From Valencia hispanica (lineage: Eukaryota; Chordata; Actinopteri; Cyprinodontiformes; Valenciidae), in the NCBI GenBank assembly GCA_963556495.2, contig OY747707.1:29093871-29157870 (forward strand): a stretch of 64,000 nucleotides of DNA. The letters run 5' to 3'. How positions within the stretch are numbered: position 1 is the first letter of the stretch; the number at the start of each line of letters is the position of its first letter. Made by a program: the position numbers and the translations under genes. The notes beneath the pieces are model-generated. The model saw only the letters and a list, made by a program, of their open reading frames with translations. It did no database searches and was not told the origin of the DNA. Of this stretch, positions 47,492 through 61,406 are shown one piece after another.

Positions 47492-50058
47492 TCGTGCTGT
47501 GTAAAAGTGTTCAGACCCCTTAAACTTTTTACACCTCTTCATGTTGCGATATCTGGATTGTATGTGGTAAACCATCTCAAAGTTGTGCTTCATTGTTGAA
47601 AGGACAGTTAAATGATACATGGTTTCCATATTTTTGTTATACAGAAAATTCTGAAAAGTGTGGTGTGCATTTGTGTTCAACTTCCCAGAGCTGGTACTTT
47701 GTAGTTTTGCAAACACAGCTGTTAGTCTTTAAAGGTACCGTCATTTTTGGACTATCGAGCGCTCCTGAATATAAGGCGCACCAGCTAAATTTTAAAAGAA
47801 AATGAATGTTGTACATATAGGGATCTCCCAGTCACATGAACCCTGTGTCAGCCATTTTGGCGGAATTTTAGCGCATTAGCGTTCGCCAGCTAACTAATTA
47901 ATAGAGGTATTAAAAGGTAAAATACTGGTGTTAATGTTCACATAAAAACGTTTTGACATTAGGCCACAATGTGTTAGCTAAATGTATTTGAGAAAAGAGA
48001 AGCAACGCACACCAGAAGTAGTCTCAGAGGTGCAAATGTTGAGGAAAATCTTCACAAAAAAAAAAAAACAGCATCGCACACTCAAGTAGCCGATGTCCAA
48101 TGGGTCCACGAACAATTGATTAAATTGTGAGGTTGGTCCGACATGAAGCGAGTATCAACCCACCGACCAGCGATGCTAACCTCTACTCCTCCCCCATGTC
48201 AGAGAGCTCATAAGCCGCTCCCCTCGCACAGCAGCCCCGAATCTCAGCTCTCAGCTCAAAGAGCGGAGCCATGAGTCGTATTAACAGATATTTTATTGAA
48301 ACAGTACCGAAAGTTAGAATTAGATCCTAACATGGGGATGGGGGGATGAGTGGCAGAGGTCTGCGCTCTCTGAGTGCTTTTCTAGGTTTATTTTGAGACA
48401 TGCTTTTTTTTCAAATTCTGCCTGAAAATCAGCAGTATGGCACCAACACAACATGACAGTAACATGCCTGCTTAGAAAATAAAACATATTTTAGCCTACC
48501 AGAAAAGTCATTGGTCGCTATCTTCATCTTCCTCATTAAAGCCACTGAAGTCGTCTTCATCAGTGTCTTTATGCCCTTTGAAAGCTTTTTACACTGACTC
48601 AGTTCTTCTCACTGCCTACTCCAACATCTCACCATCGATTCATTGATGTCAAGCTTACATGCAGTAGCTCTAGTTCCTTTTTTAACGACCAGCTCGATGC
48701 CTTTAACTTAAAAGCTGCATTTCTTTGTGTTTTCCATGATAAGGGTGTGTGCATGAAACTACCGGTACTGTCTTCTTCGGCGCATAATCTTTCCTCATAT
48801 GTCTGTCTCATTTATGCGCCTCCTGCTATAGTGCCCCCCGGTGGCCGCTGGCCAGTAACAAAATCTTTAAAATAGCAGCATCGTTGTATAGGATCCAGGG
48901 TCCAAAGCCTGTGAAAAAACTAGCGGCTTATAGTCCATAAATTACGGTAAGTCTAATAGCTTTACATGTTTAGAGACAAAATGGCTTAAGCTAAGTCAGA
49001 TTGGACGGAGAGCCTTTGTAAACAACCTTTTTCAAGTCTTGACACAGATTCACATTTGGATTTAGGTCTTGACTTTGACTGAGCCATTTTAATACTTGGA
49101 TATGGTTGTATCTAAATCCTTCTATTCTAGATCTGTGTATATGTTTAGAGTCACTGTTCTGCTTTAAGGTGAACCTCCAGCTCACTCCCAAGTCTTCTTC
49201 AGCCCGAGGATGTTTTTCTCCAGAATTGCTCTGTATCTTGCTCCATCCTTCTTCCCTTCAACTCTGCTTTCATGTGCCTGCTGAAAAAGAGCATCCCTAC
49301 AACATAATGCTGCCACCACCAAGTTTCAAAGGGCTGACGGTATGTTGACGATGATAGTGCCATGAAGTGAATGCCACACATAACGTTCTCCATCTAGGCC
49401 ATTTTGATCTCTTCTGACAGGAGCAGCTTCTTCTGTTTGCTGTTTCCCCAGCATGACTTGTAAACAGCAAGTGGGAGTTTTTGTAGCTTTTTTCAACATT
49501 TTTCATCTTGCCATGTATCTGTGGCACCTCTAACCTTACTATGGGAACTTTGGCTGCTTCTCTTATTAATGTTCTCCCTGCCCAGCTTGTCAGTTAAGGC
49601 AGACAGCCATCTTTTGGTACTTTTCCAATTCTACCGTCTACTCTTTCCCTTACTGAATGGACTGAACAGTGCTCCTTGTGTTGTTTAAAGCTTGGGTTAT
49701 TGTTTAATCATCTAGCCCTGCTTTAAATTTCATTACAAATCTGTCGTTGGTCTGTATTATGGTGTATTCCTCTGAGGCCTTTACAGAACTGTTAACCTGT
49801 AAATACTATTGGTTTTCAATAGGGGTATAGGAGTAAAGTGTGCTGAATATAAATGTATATCAAACATTTTATATTTTTATTTTTCTAAAATTTTCAAAAT
49901 ACTTGTAAATACAAATACTCAGTAAATATTTGTTTTTTCCTTGCACTTCAAAATTATGCACTAATTTGTGTTGGTATGTTACATAAACTCTTAATTAAAA
50001 GCCTTTGAGGTTTATATAGCAAAGTTCAGGGGGCATGAATAGTTTTTAAAGAGCTGTA
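47492..50058 (-). mobile_element. Tc1-like relic interrupted by a hAT-like element
   Basis: The left end gtgctgtgtaaaagtgttca and the right end gggggcatgaatagttttta plus aagagctgtag are decayed inverted termini. Antisense transposase blocks follow the insertion: acataatgctgccaccacca near 49300, aaggtgaacctccagctcac near 49167. The two parts resume on either side of 47736-48949. No open frame. Confidence 0.75.
47736..48949. mobile_element. hAT-like non-autonomous element, 1.2 kb
   Basis: The left end is taccgtcatttttggactat. The right end atagtccataaattacggta has reverse complement taccgtaatttatggactat, matching 18 of 20. The Tc1 flanks share agtct on both sides (47724-47728 and 48950-48954), consistent with a degraded target duplication. 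The interior contains a fragment of the repeat seen at 20760-20800. No transposase. Confidence 0.8.
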
Positions 50059-52490
50059 GCAAACAACCGTGCAAGGTGTGGGGGAGTTCTTGAAATTCAA
50101 TTATATATTTTTTAGTTTTTCTTAATTTTTTGATGACTGTCAGATAATTCACCAAAAATATAAGTTTTTTGGCTTTGACTGCAATAAATAATGCTGTCCT
50201 TTACACTGCACAGACTTATTATCATTGCTTTGGCAAGTTTTTGTCAGGGAATACTGACTAAACTCTTTGAACAAAAACAAGGCACTCAGGCTTCATGTCA
50301 CTGCCAAAAGCCAGAAGTACATCACATTCAAACACAAATTATGTGTTTATGCCAGCACTCCAGCATCATCTCTATAGTCATATAGACATATTCATTTGAC
50401 ACAGCTTCTCTGTTGCAGTAAATATAAATAAACAACCAATGCCAAACTACAGAAAAAACAACACTGACCATCAGGGCATAGCCAATATGAAGGTTAATCC
50501 ATTCTTGTGTCTATACTACTGAATGCTTATGGAAGCGTATTCGCTTAGGGCAGCCATGCAAATTATTACTTACTGCCCTGTAAGCTGATAACACAAATTA
50601 GATACCCATTAAAGTTGAACAATGTATATAGAATGAGAAGAGATTGCAAGTGATACCTGAAGGGATGCTTAAGTCATATGGCACTAAAATATGCCTCATG
50701 GTTGCAAACTTCAAAAGTGGGGAGATGTTTATCCTTGGGATTGGAAGATGCATAATAGTAATCTCATATGCACAGAGGCAGCTGCCAGGTGGAGGATAGC
50801 ACACTGCATGTTTATGAATAGAAATCATTACAGAGACTGGGGAGCATACCGGCATGGACCAGTGACAGAGAACTTTTCTTTTTTTAACATCTGCACATTG
50901 CAGTACTTAGAAGTTTATGTGCACCTATGTTTAGTACAGTACAACATCAGCTTAGCTGTGGGTCATGTTCTAATTAGTGTTTTTTTTTTACTATCACGAA
51001 ATGCACTCTCTTTAAATCTTGATTGGAATAACCAATAATTTTCAGAACTTTAAAACAACCCCACCCCTTGCTGGGTGTCTACCCCCTTTGCTCTCCTTGA
51101 CTTCTAAGATTGGCAACCTCTACTCATGAAAGATACTGACAGTCATGGCATGGAAACTAAAAGAATACTACCTACTACTAGAATTAAGGTAACCGTCTTT
51201 TGATGTTGCAGTTGGTAAGCTATACACAGTATCTGACTGCAAGCTAGCTACTTGAGCAGATTGCCCAACTAATTAACCCGGTAATCTTCTCTTTTTGTAC
51301 TTATGTAACACTATGAAGAACAGATCTGCAGAAACAGACAGTATGCAGTACAATAGGCACTTGAAAACTGCTACTAGAGAGATGTTTCATGCCCACTTTG
51401 ACAACTGATAAATAATCTTTTATTACCTAGCCATATATGTTGCAAGAAAATGTGGTTATGTGACTCTTAATACATATTATCTACCAGCAGAAAGTTGCAT
51501 GGAGCCATTTTGTATGAATATGGGTCATAATCTGAAATGAATCAGTCATCAGGTATAAGTAGAAATCAAAACTAAATTAATTGAAAATAGGGTGCCGTGA
51601 AAACATTTGAGAAAATATTTGTGTTATTATTTTTAAAAACACATCACACTTTCACAAATAGTCATTTTTATAACTATTTATCTCTATAAATATTACAAAG
51701 AAAACTCAACTGATATGTTTTGGTTTAATCAAATGGGTACAAAATAGAAGAAGGAAAGTAAAAAATGGCAGCACCTGGGTATGAAATAGTCTTACAAAGT
51801 GGAGTAGGGGTAAACTGACCTGGACCTTATCAAGTAGCTTCTAGCAACTTACTCACCAGTTTGTATTGACAGGAATTTTTCAAATATGAAAACTGTAATT
51901 TCTGTGTGGCTGAAGGTTAAGACCATAATGAGTAAAATATTCATATGTTTTAACTTGAAAATTGAGGAATTTCTAATAATGCTTTCAAAAGTGACCAATT
52001 GCTTGGGATGTGTTGTGGATTGCAATACACATTTGCATAGAACCCAAGCATAAGCACCAATTTTAATTAACAAAAATAGATAAATGAGAAAATTGATAGC
52101 ACTGATAAACATCAATATAACCCATTTTGTAAAAACATATCTCCACAAAGCAGCATTGCAGAATTGATAATATTCTAATGTAATTTTTGAAAGCGTTCAT
52201 ACTAATAAATAAGAAACTCTGTCAGTGATCAGTAAAATCAATCAAGTGAAATTAGTGGATTATTAAAATCAGTCACTCATTAAATAACTATTAAATCATA
52301 TGTATTATAATTTTGATTTAAAAGTTCAGAGAAGTTTGAAAGTCATCCTACTGCCTAAGGGAAGTAGCTTTTCTTTAACTATTAGTTGTATGATGCACAT
52401 TTCTAGGACTAAGTTTTCTCCATATCCATAACTTCTGTGTTAGCTTTTAAGGTATAGAGGTGATATCTGTTGGGTTCTGAAGGTAAAAAA
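50059..52490. other. intergenic, AT-rich, nothing recognised
   Basis: No mobile element, RNA gene or coding region that I can support. Confidence 0.55.
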
Positions 52491-55400
52491 ACATTTCAGA
52501 CCAGTTCAGGGAGCCTGGGTAATGCTACCTTCCACTTGCCTGTAGTTGCCTGTTGAACCCCTTTCCCTTTCTGCCCCTCAGGCAGACTGATAGTTAGGGA
52601 TCCATCTTAATGCCTCCCCCTTTTGTCTGACAGACCATGGAGTCAGCAGTTATTCTTAAACTGGTGACTTTCAATGCTCAGCGCTGAAAGAGATGAAGCT
52701 GAAACACAAAGGCAAATTAAGAGTACAAAAACACTCGCTATTGTCCCTTTGTTGAGGGTCACAAATCGTCGAGTAAAAGCAACACAGCATGGTTGAAATG
52801 CATTCGCCTCCACCCCCAACCCCCCCTCCCCTCCTTCCTTCACTTTTCCACTCTTTATATTCATTAGATTCATTATAGGCCACAAAGGACCGCCAACAAA
52901 ACAGCTTGTGATTTTGGTTGAATTCATCCCCCTCTGAGGCCTGCAGGGAAATTAAACTAGGTGACTATCACTAGAGGGGGTGCAGGCTTGACACATCTGA
53001 AGCTTTCAGTGATGCTAATAGCCAAGCGTATCCAAAATACACAGAAGCTGACCTCAAACAGATTGTGGGGGCTTAAAATCATTAGTTTGCAAATGAAGCA
53101 AAAGTACACTGAATCTATGGCGGAATCAGCCCACTCTGAACCTTTGATTAGTGTTTGTCAACTCCCCTTTCTCTTTATACCCCCCCACGCCCACCACTTG
53201 CAAACCATAAATTAATAAAGGACACATAGCGACACTTTGGATGGGAAAGCGCTCTCATCTCCAGCACCTGTTAAACAAATGCACTTAAGGCGGGAATCAA
53301 ATTGCAGGCAGGTTTAAATTGGTGTAAAATCTTCATTTAGACTATGTCCCCGGGGCTCGCTTAATACTCAAGATTTATATAGCATTAGTTCTGCCTCGCA
53401 AATGTGGTGCACCATTCCACCTCAGTGAAATATGAAGAGGCTTGATAAAAAAGCTACAACAGATTCTCTCATTAAAAAAAATCTAAACCCTTTAAAGATT
53501 CATTAATTTAACTTGTGGCATACAGCTCTGACATATACACAGTTTTTGTGCTGCTGCCCTCGAGCACTGTTATGTTGCGGAATCTATCCCACCGCAGCTT
53601 TGTCGGGACCAGTCTTTTTCGGAAGAAACGCATCAATAAATTACACTGAATGCACCTCTTTGCATTTCAGATTTTTGTTTAGAAAAAAAATATATATACT
53701 TGGAAAAAGGGAATTATAATTTTTTTGAACCATTCTTTACACTTGTTTTCTTTGTCGTGATCATAATGCAGACATCCACTTAAATCCAGGCAGCAGGGGT
53801 GAAACAGCAACAAAGGAGGCAGTCCATTTACAATATGGCACCCCCCTGTTGAGAGTGTCGGTTTCAATCTCCAATCCCTTTTTGTTCTCTGTCCTTTTCA
53901 ATTTGTTTACATTTGGCCCCTACTGGAGAGGAACAGTCTATTGATTAATTGTTCCTGCTTCCTGAGACTGACGTTTAGAGTCCACCACCCCCTTTCTACT
54001 TCTCCACCCTCAGATCTTGCTCTTAAAGTTGTGCACCTGCCTTCTGTTATTGAGATGTAGGCCAGGTTAAGGCCTTAAATTAAATTTGTATTAAAAGAAC
54101 CTCATGCAAAAAAGCAAAAATATGTCCAAATAGAAAGCAGTTTAAACACAATAAATCTTTTATAACATTTTTAATTACACTAATAGGTTTTAGGTTGAAT
54201 CTAAAAAAGCCTCTGAAGCACACATCCACACCCACCTCCACCTACAGGCATTTTCTTCTCCCAGTGTGTTTTGCATTCATGTTTTGTGACATCTTCTTTT
54301 TCAGAGGGATGCTTTTTTTATGAAAGCACCTGTCTGAAATTCTCCAGAACAATTTATCCGATCTGAAAGGAATCATTCTGGATGAAAGTTGAAATGCTAT
54401 TGTAAAAATGGCCTTTCAGTCGCCTGCCTTTTGCTTGAAGATAAACAATTTCCCATGAATATATGGCTGGGGCCCCCACTATCTATCACTGAAATCAGAA
54501 TGTGTCCCATACTGAGCCTATTGTAGTCTATTAAAGGGAATCCTTCCCTGTGGCAACCATTTTGCAGGTTTCAAGCAGATAAATGCCTTCCAAGAGGGAT
54601 AAGAATGCATTTCTACAAAACTGCATTAAAGAGTAATGTTTGTCAACTACTCCGATAAAAACTTCACAGTCACAATTCTTTTTTCTTTTTTTTATTCGGA
54701 GGCAGCGAATTGCATTGGGGGAATGTGTGAAAGCTGATTGGTGTGGGGAGGCTGCCTACAGGTTAGCAGGCCTCATTTCCAATCTCTGACAGCAATATGT
54801 GTTGCTCCATCCCAATTGCTCATGTCGAACACAAACCATGGTCACTCTATATATGGAAATCTCTGTCTTCGGGGGGGAAAAAATTAAAAAGGTGAGATTG
54901 GCACTTTAACCCCGGTGCCCTCCCTGAAAATATGTTTTAGTCCGATACATTATACTACTGCGAATTATTTATCAAGAAGATACAAGCTTGATATTTTCAG
55001 AAAAATAATGAGATGTTGAGGTGGCAGCTGGAGCGTTCTGGTCCAGCGAGCAGCATCTATGAAACGGGGGAAATGAAGTAAATATGGCAGGCTGGTACAC
55101 GCACATGTGGTGAATGTGAAGTAGTGGAGTGCAGTGTGCAGGTGGCAATTGCAAAAAACCATATACTTTTTTTAACAATAAAATTTCTCCCTGATTCAAC
55201 CCCTCACCTTTTTTCTCTGGCAGATGATGTTCAGGAGTGTTTTGACCATGCAACTAAGACCTGGAATGTTTTTTTCGCAAAGCCTAATTTACTTTTTAAC
55301 TTTCTATCTTACCATGGCCTTTTCTTGTCTGTGTCTTCACTGTGAGATCGCGAACCATTGATCTAAATTACATACACTGACACTAAGAGGGTCTCCCCTT

Positions 55401-55739
55401 CTACTGCAGGAGCGTTAACTTACAATTTGCCGATGATCATTAATCAATTATTTTTTCATAGCGGTTATACTTTATAACTTATGTAAAGAGTCTCCAACGC
55501 TATGGGTTTAAACTACCTTTAAATTAATTTAGACAACTACTTTTTGGAGCAGAGGTGAGAAAAAGTAAGAACTTGCAATCTGGTGTTTTGCAGCCATAAC
55601 CTGTGGTTATTTCAAGGTCTGTCCAAAGCAGAATTAAAATAACTTCCAAAGTCAGAGGTTAGTTGCATTGACAGATGTTGTTTTTTTTTTTTAAATCAAA
55701 GCCTTTGTCACCCAAATTGCAATTAACCTTTTAAACATT
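52491..55739. other. intergenic, largely repeat-poor
   Basis: The stretches 52500-53300, 53500-54080 and 54230-54870 are free of recognisable repeats and balanced in composition, with CTTTGTT at 52747-52753 resembling a SOX site. 54871-55739 is AT-rich with nothing recognised. Confidence 0.45.
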
Positions 55740-56352
55740 GGCTCCGTCCACACATAAAAGTTTTTTTCTAAGATGGGAATGTCTTTAACCGATTGTTCCC
55801 TGCTTGCGCATGAAAACTGCATTTTAGGGGACCCTAATGGTTTTTTATTATTATTTAAATGGGTTCCAGAGAGAAAATGTCAACCTTGCATATTCATGTG
55901 GGTAGCAAAAAACGTCTCTTTTGGGAAAATGCTGACATATTTGCCAAACTGCTAATCTGCCCTATATTCTCACACTTCATATCATACATTTCAACGATGA
56001 CAGATTACATGTTCGTGTTGTACTTTATTAGTTTTATAATCTAATAGGACACTGAGGTGAAGCTAGATTTCGTCATCACTCCACACAAAAGACTCCATTT
56101 GCACTCTGTTGTTTGCCATTCTAGTTTTCTTGTTCTGTTTACTGCGAACCTAGTGTGGACTTTTTATTTGCATGTCCCATGCTCCAGGATTAGCACCACT
56201 TACAGGTCTGGTGGAGTAAAAATAGTGTTTGGTGTCGTTCTTGGGGCTTCCGTTTGGATGTAAACATTTCTGGAAACAGTCCTGTGTGGACGCTTGTGTT
56301 TTTGAAAACAACAACCCCTTTTTAGAAAAAACAATACGGTGTGGATGGGGCC
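55740..56352. mobile_element. non-autonomous DNA element
   Basis: The left end ggctccgtccacac faces gtgtggatggggcc on the right (reverse complement GGCCCCATCCACAC, 12 of 14). Subterminal gtttttctaaga and tttttagaaaaaac also mirror each other. The interior has no transposase. The ends resemble a common fish hAT-like family; no clear target duplication. Confidence 0.6.
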
Positions 56353-56415
56353 TCTAAATCTGTTCATGATCCACACAACCACAGGAGATTATGATTGTTG
56401 TACTTAAACTCTGTA

Positions 56416-56993
56416 AAGGCTGGTTCACACTGTATGTTTTTTGGCCATCATAGACAAATCTTTTGTCATGAATAGAGTCGTGATGGAAAACGGTGTATGT
56501 GAGCATGATTTGCAGGTCTGTGACTGTCCAGTTTGATGGGCCCTCCGATAGCTTATTGAGCACTCTAATGACCAAATCCAGCCTCCGACAGTCTTCAAGG
56601 AGCATCAGAAAATCTACGACTCCGGTCTGCAATCGACTAATGAAAATATACCCGGGGAGTGACGTGAGAAACTAGTGGCACGAGCATAATCCGACAGTAG
56701 CAGTGATAACATTAGGAACAATGGAGGCTACGCAAAAGAACATGTGGAGCAACAAAGAAGCCAAATTTATTGAGGTTTGGCAGCAAACACATTGTATATG
56801 ACATTTTATCGCTGCCATCATGGGTATCTGTTGGCTTTCAGTAACGTATGCTTTTCAGCGACGTATGGTTGGTGTGTACTGCTAGAGCGAGACATTGTGC
56901 AGTTTGACTCACTGAAATCTTGGGCTGTACGGTGTGCCGTACAGTGTGCCGTCCTTTGTGACGGACGAAAAATGCACAGTGCGAACAGGGCTT
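56416..56993. mobile_element. non-autonomous DNA element candidate
   Basis: The left end aaggctggttcacactgta faces cacagtgcgaacagggctt on the right (13 of 17 matches over the outer part when inverted). It lies only 63 bp from the previous element. Near the right end a short tandem gtacggtgtgcc / gtacagtgtgcc occurs at about 56928-56951. Confidence 0.5.
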
Positions 56994-57513
56994 AAAACAT
57001 TCCAACATTACTTAAGTAAATCCATAAACATTTATTCGACGTAAATATTTAATCTCTCTGCCTCCAGAGGTACTGAAAGTCCATTCTTCATTTTATTTAA
57101 TTAATGAATTTCCACTAAGGTTAGGGGATTTTATCTATGTATTTGAATGTAAGCCCTGTGAAACACTAAAGTTCATCATAGGTAAAGTGGGTTTCATTGT
57201 TGTGATTGTAACCAAAAATACAAATTACTGCGATTCTATAATTGAACGTTATATGAACTGTAGAGGAGTTTAAACTGAGAGATAAATTAAACCAAATGAA
57301 GTTAATAATTAAGCAGTAAAAATTGTTTAGCACCCACCTACCACAAAACCCCATTATATAGTTCAGCGTCAATCCAAAGAAAGTACTACCTCTCTAGAGG
57401 GCTCTTTTTCTGGGACAGATTTCTACCCTGTTCATATGATTTTGAAGTGGAACCACAACTTTTGTCTCTTCGCAGTTGTTGTAGCCTGACTTCTTTGTTG
57501 CCTTAAACAAATG

Positions 57514-57544
<31 letters not shown>

Positions 57545-59720
57545 CCAACAGGCAGAAGCCGAGGCAATGTTGTATTAGGCTGAGCTGGAAGAGCCCACCT
57601 GTTGAAACAAAGTCATCCAGTTGCTGCTGCAGTTCATACAAAGCGAGTGCAGCGAGAGAAAGGAGGAAAAAAAACTATTGATGCTCTGTGAATACTGTAC
57701 AGTTGAAGTGTGCTTCTTTTCAGGCAACTGTCAGAACAAACAGAGAAAAGCTGAGCATTAATTTGCCTTTTCTCCCTTTTATGTTAAAGAATAAGGCAGT
57801 CAAGGTTAAACTTGATGTTTTCTCACTATATAAACCATGTTTTTCTTGCAGTCCTATTCATAAGGACGAAATGATATTTGAAGCTGTAGTATGGTTTATA
57901 TGAACTTTTTTATGCTGTTTGATGTAATTTACATAAAATGCAAAACTCTAACTAATTATTAAATACAAAAAAATAAAGACATGAAGTTGTGTGCTTTGTT
58001 TATTCTAAACAATGCAAATATGTTCCTCAGATCAACCAAAAATAAACGCCGTTCTTTTTGTCTCTGAAGCTTTCCCCCTCCCCTCCCCAAACTCACGTCT
58101 TTGTTTTGAATTATTTCATCTACTCAGAACATCCCGTTGCTTTTCAGGGCCTCTTTTGTTCTTGGTGAAGGGGTCTTTTATTTGGGAGAAATCTCCCATC
58201 TCAGACCAGCGCTTTGCCTTGATGCAGATCTTCATTAATCTCCAGGGCTGCTGCAAGCTCCACGGCAGCCCTACCGATTTGATGGGAATTGAATTTGATG
58301 CCATATTTTGGCTCATACGGGAGTCAAACAATGGCCTGTGTTCCTTCCTGTGTCTGCGCACAATCGGAGAGACCCAATTAAATAATTTGGTACAATAAAG
58401 GGGAACAAAGGGATACCCAGGCATAAAGTGAGGGCTTCAGCATTTGCATTCTACCTATTTCTGTATCATGTTAATTAATTTTCTTTGAATCCTGCAAGGG
58501 GAGGCACAATAGGAGGAACGATGCAGCTCATTTTAAAGTATGTCTGATGAGGTCTTATATTCATGTGACATGCAAAAATGAAAATTTTAGTGAAAGAAAT
58601 TCATGTATTTCTCAAGTGTGCCTTTACCCTGAAAAGTTTGCTTTTTTAATATAGATTATTACGTCGTAATTTTTTTTTGTCTTGAACTTAATTTTTTGAG
58701 AAAGGCTTTTTTGCTAAATAAATTAGCATCTAAAAAGGGCTTTATGAAAACCTGATCTCAATTAGCCAACTGTGAATAGATGTGTGATATGTAACTGCTT
58801 TTGTTGATGATAACACATGACATTCAATGGAGGGTAAATGAATTATCTACAACTGGTCTGTGATAAGTAGTGATGGGACCCATATGGAGCTGTCAGTGGA
58901 CTGCTGGTGGGCTCTCTAAGTCCAGGCAGTGTAATTGAAAGAAATGAGCCATGGAGTTGACACATTAGGAGTCTCCCCAGAGATGAACCACACACTCACA
59001 GACACACAAGCTCAATTTCTTTTTTTAATATATCATCCGCATAGAGACTATCGCACTGAAAGTGTAACCCAGACAATGTCAGAGGCCTGATTGGCACAGG
59101 ACTGAGCCCTGCTGTAAGTGAGACAGGGTGTAAGATTGGTTAGGTCTCCGTCTGGCTTAAGGGGATAATGAGAAACTGCCCCACACTGAGTTAATCAGCT
59201 CATCACTCTCCCAGCACAGCCATTTATTTGCTGTTTATTCCCCAGCACAGGGCCCCAGGGGGAGGCCTGTCTGTGCGGCAGCACCTGCAGCCCCCCTCCC
59301 TGACGCTTGATTTAGTACTAGAAATGCTGCTTGTGGACCAGATTACACTGGACAGTGATCAAACCTTATTTGCACCCTGATTAGACAAACTGCTGCCTGC
59401 ACTGACCAGGCTGAAGCAATTCTCCTTAAGCGGTTTTCTATTGCTGCCTCATGTAGAAATGATTAACAGCCTGAATGAATGAGGTGGTCATTCACACAGC
59501 AGATTATAGCTCCAAATTTATTTCTGGTTTAACAGGGAACAGACAATCTAGGAGAAACTAAAACAATATAAAAGGAGTAGCAATCTTGAAAAAAAAGATT
59601 TAATTTTTCTGAGGGTTTTTACATTTAGCTAAAAATGGCAGGTCAAAAAATGATGTTATTATATTATATATTTAGCCCCATTCTTCCACTTACCATTAAT
59701 TCCTTCCTGTCCTGTTCCCT
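56994..59720. other. intergenic with (AT)n and repeat-poor stretches
   Basis: An (AT)n tract lies at 57517-57544. The stretches 58020-58560 and 58880-59500 are free of repeats and even in composition (see findings). The rest is AT-rich without a recognised feature. Open frames at 58012-58398 and 58116-58424 overlap on opposite strands and resemble no protein I know. Confidence 0.45.
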
Positions 59721-59721
59721 G

Positions 59722-59826
<105 letters not shown>

Positions 59827-59939
59827 TATTGAATTACTGTCTGGGCGACTTCTGCAGGCAATTGTTTTTATGTGGGGGGGGGTTAACCCAAATGTACAAA
59901 TGTCAACAATTGTACGAATGCACAAATCTTTATTAAAGA

Positions 59940-60090
59940 CTTTACAAAAATAGTACAATTTTTCTTTTAACTTCACAGTTGTGCATTTTTTGATTTTTTA
60001 ATGTTGGTCCATTACTTCATATACCTATAATGCCACTGGAATTTGTTTGTATCATGTGAAAAATGTTCAAGGGGGATGAATTTATCTGTA
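59940..60090. mobile_element. Tc1-like terminal fragment
   Basis: Contains catgtgaaaaatgttcaagg followed by gggatgaat, a decayed version of the Tc1 terminal block 'gtggaaaaagttcaaggggtatgaat'. The rest of the element is not visible. Confidence 0.4.
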
Positions 60091-61314
60091 AGACAATATA
60101 TACATATAACCCTAAATAACAAGCTAGACTTGGACTATTTTTGGTTACTTCTTAACATAATTTCCCCCCCATCTTCAGTGTGTTATGTGTGCATAGGTAC
60201 ACACATTGGGTTGTACATGCTCCTAAAAGCAGACAATATACCTTGTAACCTTCAAACATATTGTATCAAGAGAAGGTCCCCTGTTGCTTTCAGAGTGGGA
60301 GCCACTCCACCTTGGTTATTGTGCAAAAGATTTTTGTGCTTTAATGCTGCACAAAGCTCGCTCTTTCCACCAAATGATCAGGCCATCTTAAATGTTTACA
60401 CAACGTACCTGAGTCTGAATGGGTATACACTGTAGTGCACTGGCAAAGTCTTGTTTTTTTCATCCTCTGCTTTGTGGAGGAAAGCAAAGTATTAATGATG
60501 TCGTTTTCTGATCTTATTTTTTTACCCTTAGAATACCTCTCCATCATCTTCCTGGTATTTACAACATTACCATAACCCTGGTGCAAGACCCATTCAGAAT
60601 CTTGCTTGAGTGACTGGCAGGCATACTAAGGCAAAGGGGAGGATTATTGTAAAGAAAATGTACTGTATAAACAGCTGAAAAGAATAGATGGCAATGCTCA
60701 TAATGGAATCTGAAAGCTTTCATTTTTCTTTTATTGTCTCTCCTTCCTTCTCCAAACAACCTTCCCTTTTTCCAGCTATCAGAGCAAAGTTCTCAGAGAG
60801 AAAATGAAGTGCATTCATGCATCCTGAAAGAGGCTTTTAAGGTTGAGTACAGCTCAAACAAAGAGGAAGGTGAGCTACGGCTGGCCCGACTATGACTCAA
60901 TGTTTATAACCTTGCTGTGCAGAATTGAAAAATGCTGATGAATTGAATGGAGCTGGCTATGAAGCACATCCACTTTACAATGCGGGGTATTCATTAGTGC
61001 TTTTTGTCCAGGTTACTAAAGTGACACAAGGTGTTAGGCTTTGTGAAATGTTTCTGGATGATTAAACTCTTGCATTCAAAGCTGCTGATGAATTTTAAGT
61101 CAGGAAACTGAAACTGGCAGTTTTCTTTTTAAAAAGAAAAATCATTCTTTGCAATAGGTATTTTGATTTACTTAACTAAAAGGAAATGCATCATTAAGAT
61201 AAATGAATGATTATGATAGTTTATGAAGAGCATTTTTTTCCACTGTCAGACCCTCTCTTATATTTGGCCCGAGCCCCTTTACTTCGGTGTGTTAATGGTG
61301 ACCAACCATCAGCT
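60091..61314. other. intergenic, nothing recognised
   Basis: AT-rich to balanced unique-looking sequence without coding or repeat signal. Confidence 0.5.
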
Positions 61315-61406
61315 CCATCCATCCATCCATCCATCCATCCATCCATCCATCCATCCATCCATCCATCCATCCATCCATCCATCCATCCATCCATCCATCC
61401 ATCCAT
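61315..61406. repeat. (CATC)n microsatellite
   Basis: About 23 uninterrupted copies of the four-base unit; on the other strand it reads (GATG)n, the same unit as Rex3 tails, but no Rex3 body adjoins. Confidence 0.98.

Noticed and set aside
58012..58424. Overlapping 128- and 102-residue frames on opposite strands
   Set aside because: No similarity, no splice context, no start-site signals; more likely constrained or chance non-coding sequence.
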